Assembly (NCBI GenBank): GCA_031258505.1 | Contig: JAIRMT010000170.1 | Span: 1 to 6,303 of the forward strand | Direction: 5' to 3' | Length of the DNA: 6,303 nt | DNA from: Treponema sp. | GTDB lineage: Bacteria > Spirochaetota > Spirochaetia > Treponematales > Breznakiellaceae | Part shown: positions 6,219 to 6,303 of the stretch, in pieces | Numbering within the stretch: position 1 is the stretch's first letter | Layout of the letters: each line of letters begins with the position of its first letter | Notes under the pieces: model-generated | What the model was told of the DNA's origin: nothing | Databases searched by the model: none | Seen by the model: only the letters and a program-made list of their open reading frames with translations | Made by a program: the position numbers and the translations under genes

Positions 6219-6293
6219 CATCGAATTACGCGAATGAACGCGAATCTTCTTTAGAGAACTGAAATATTCGCGTATATTAGCGTCCATTCGATG
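6219..6293. repeat. Large imperfect inverted repeat made of ACGCGAAT-like units
   Basis: Arm 1 (6219-6245, CATCGAAT...ACGCGAAT) is nearly the reverse complement of arm 2 (6266-6293, ATTCGCG...CATTCGATG). About 23 of 28 positions pair with one gap, around a 20-base loop. Within arm 1 the unit ACGCGAAT occurs twice (6228-6235 and 6238-6245), preceded by a degenerate third unit, CATCGAAT (6219-6226). There is no gene here. Similar GAATTACGCGAATGAACGCG-type sequence recurs, from memory, between genes of many environmental bacteria and yields spurious 'RITRMNAN' ORFs. It is probably a dispersed intergenic element that can fold as a long hairpin. Confidence 0.75.
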
Positions 6294-6303
6294 ACAAATT
6301 CTT

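Noticed and set aside
5817..6254. Plus-strand ORF of 145 residues over the leader region
   Set aside because: It runs through both antisense signal-peptide copies and into the inverted repeat, ending in the spurious 'RITRMNAN' translation of that repeat. No ribosome site supports it.

Overview
The window looks like chromosome from a host-associated spirochaete of the genus Treponema, perhaps of the termite-gut group (T. primitia / T. azotonutricium). The grounds are a protein on the left that resembles a Treponema-restricted hypothetical family, a solute-binding protein with the 'FAGGG' signal-peptide end common in Treponema, and a base composition near 50% GC. The genus is an inference from remembered sequences, not a database match.

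Layout: (1) bases 1-678, plus strand, hold the 3' part of a hypothetical Treponema-type gene that runs off the left edge. (2) Bases 691-716 form a strong hairpin that can terminate transcription from both sides, because the two transcription units converge here. (3) Bases 846-5930, minus strand, carry a compact four-gene operon, in transcription order: sugar-binding protein (5930-4647), first ABC permease (4561-3656), second ABC permease (3659-2826, ATGA overlap with the first) and a family GH120 beta-xylosidase (2798-846). (4) Bases 5931-6303 are the leader region of the operon. They hold a 5'-UTR hairpin, an 11-bp-period direct repeat, a possible promoter, a small ORF (6187-6011) whose first 22 codons are a 92% identical copy of the signal-peptide region of the binding protein, and a large imperfect inverted repeat (6219-6293) built from an 8-base unit.

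How the genes work together: the binding protein captures a short oligosaccharide in the periplasm and the two permeases pass it through the inner membrane. The xylosidase has no signal peptide and would cleave the sugar in the cytoplasm. Because the enzyme closely resembles Thermoanaerobacterium XylC and keeps its catalytic Asp/Glu pair, the cargo is most likely xylobiose or a short xylo-oligosaccharide. No ATPase gene is present, so the importer presumably borrows a shared MsmK/UgpC-type ATPase encoded elsewhere. The operon itself is a recognisable type. The least explained material is the leader region, with its duplicated signal peptide and inverted repeat.
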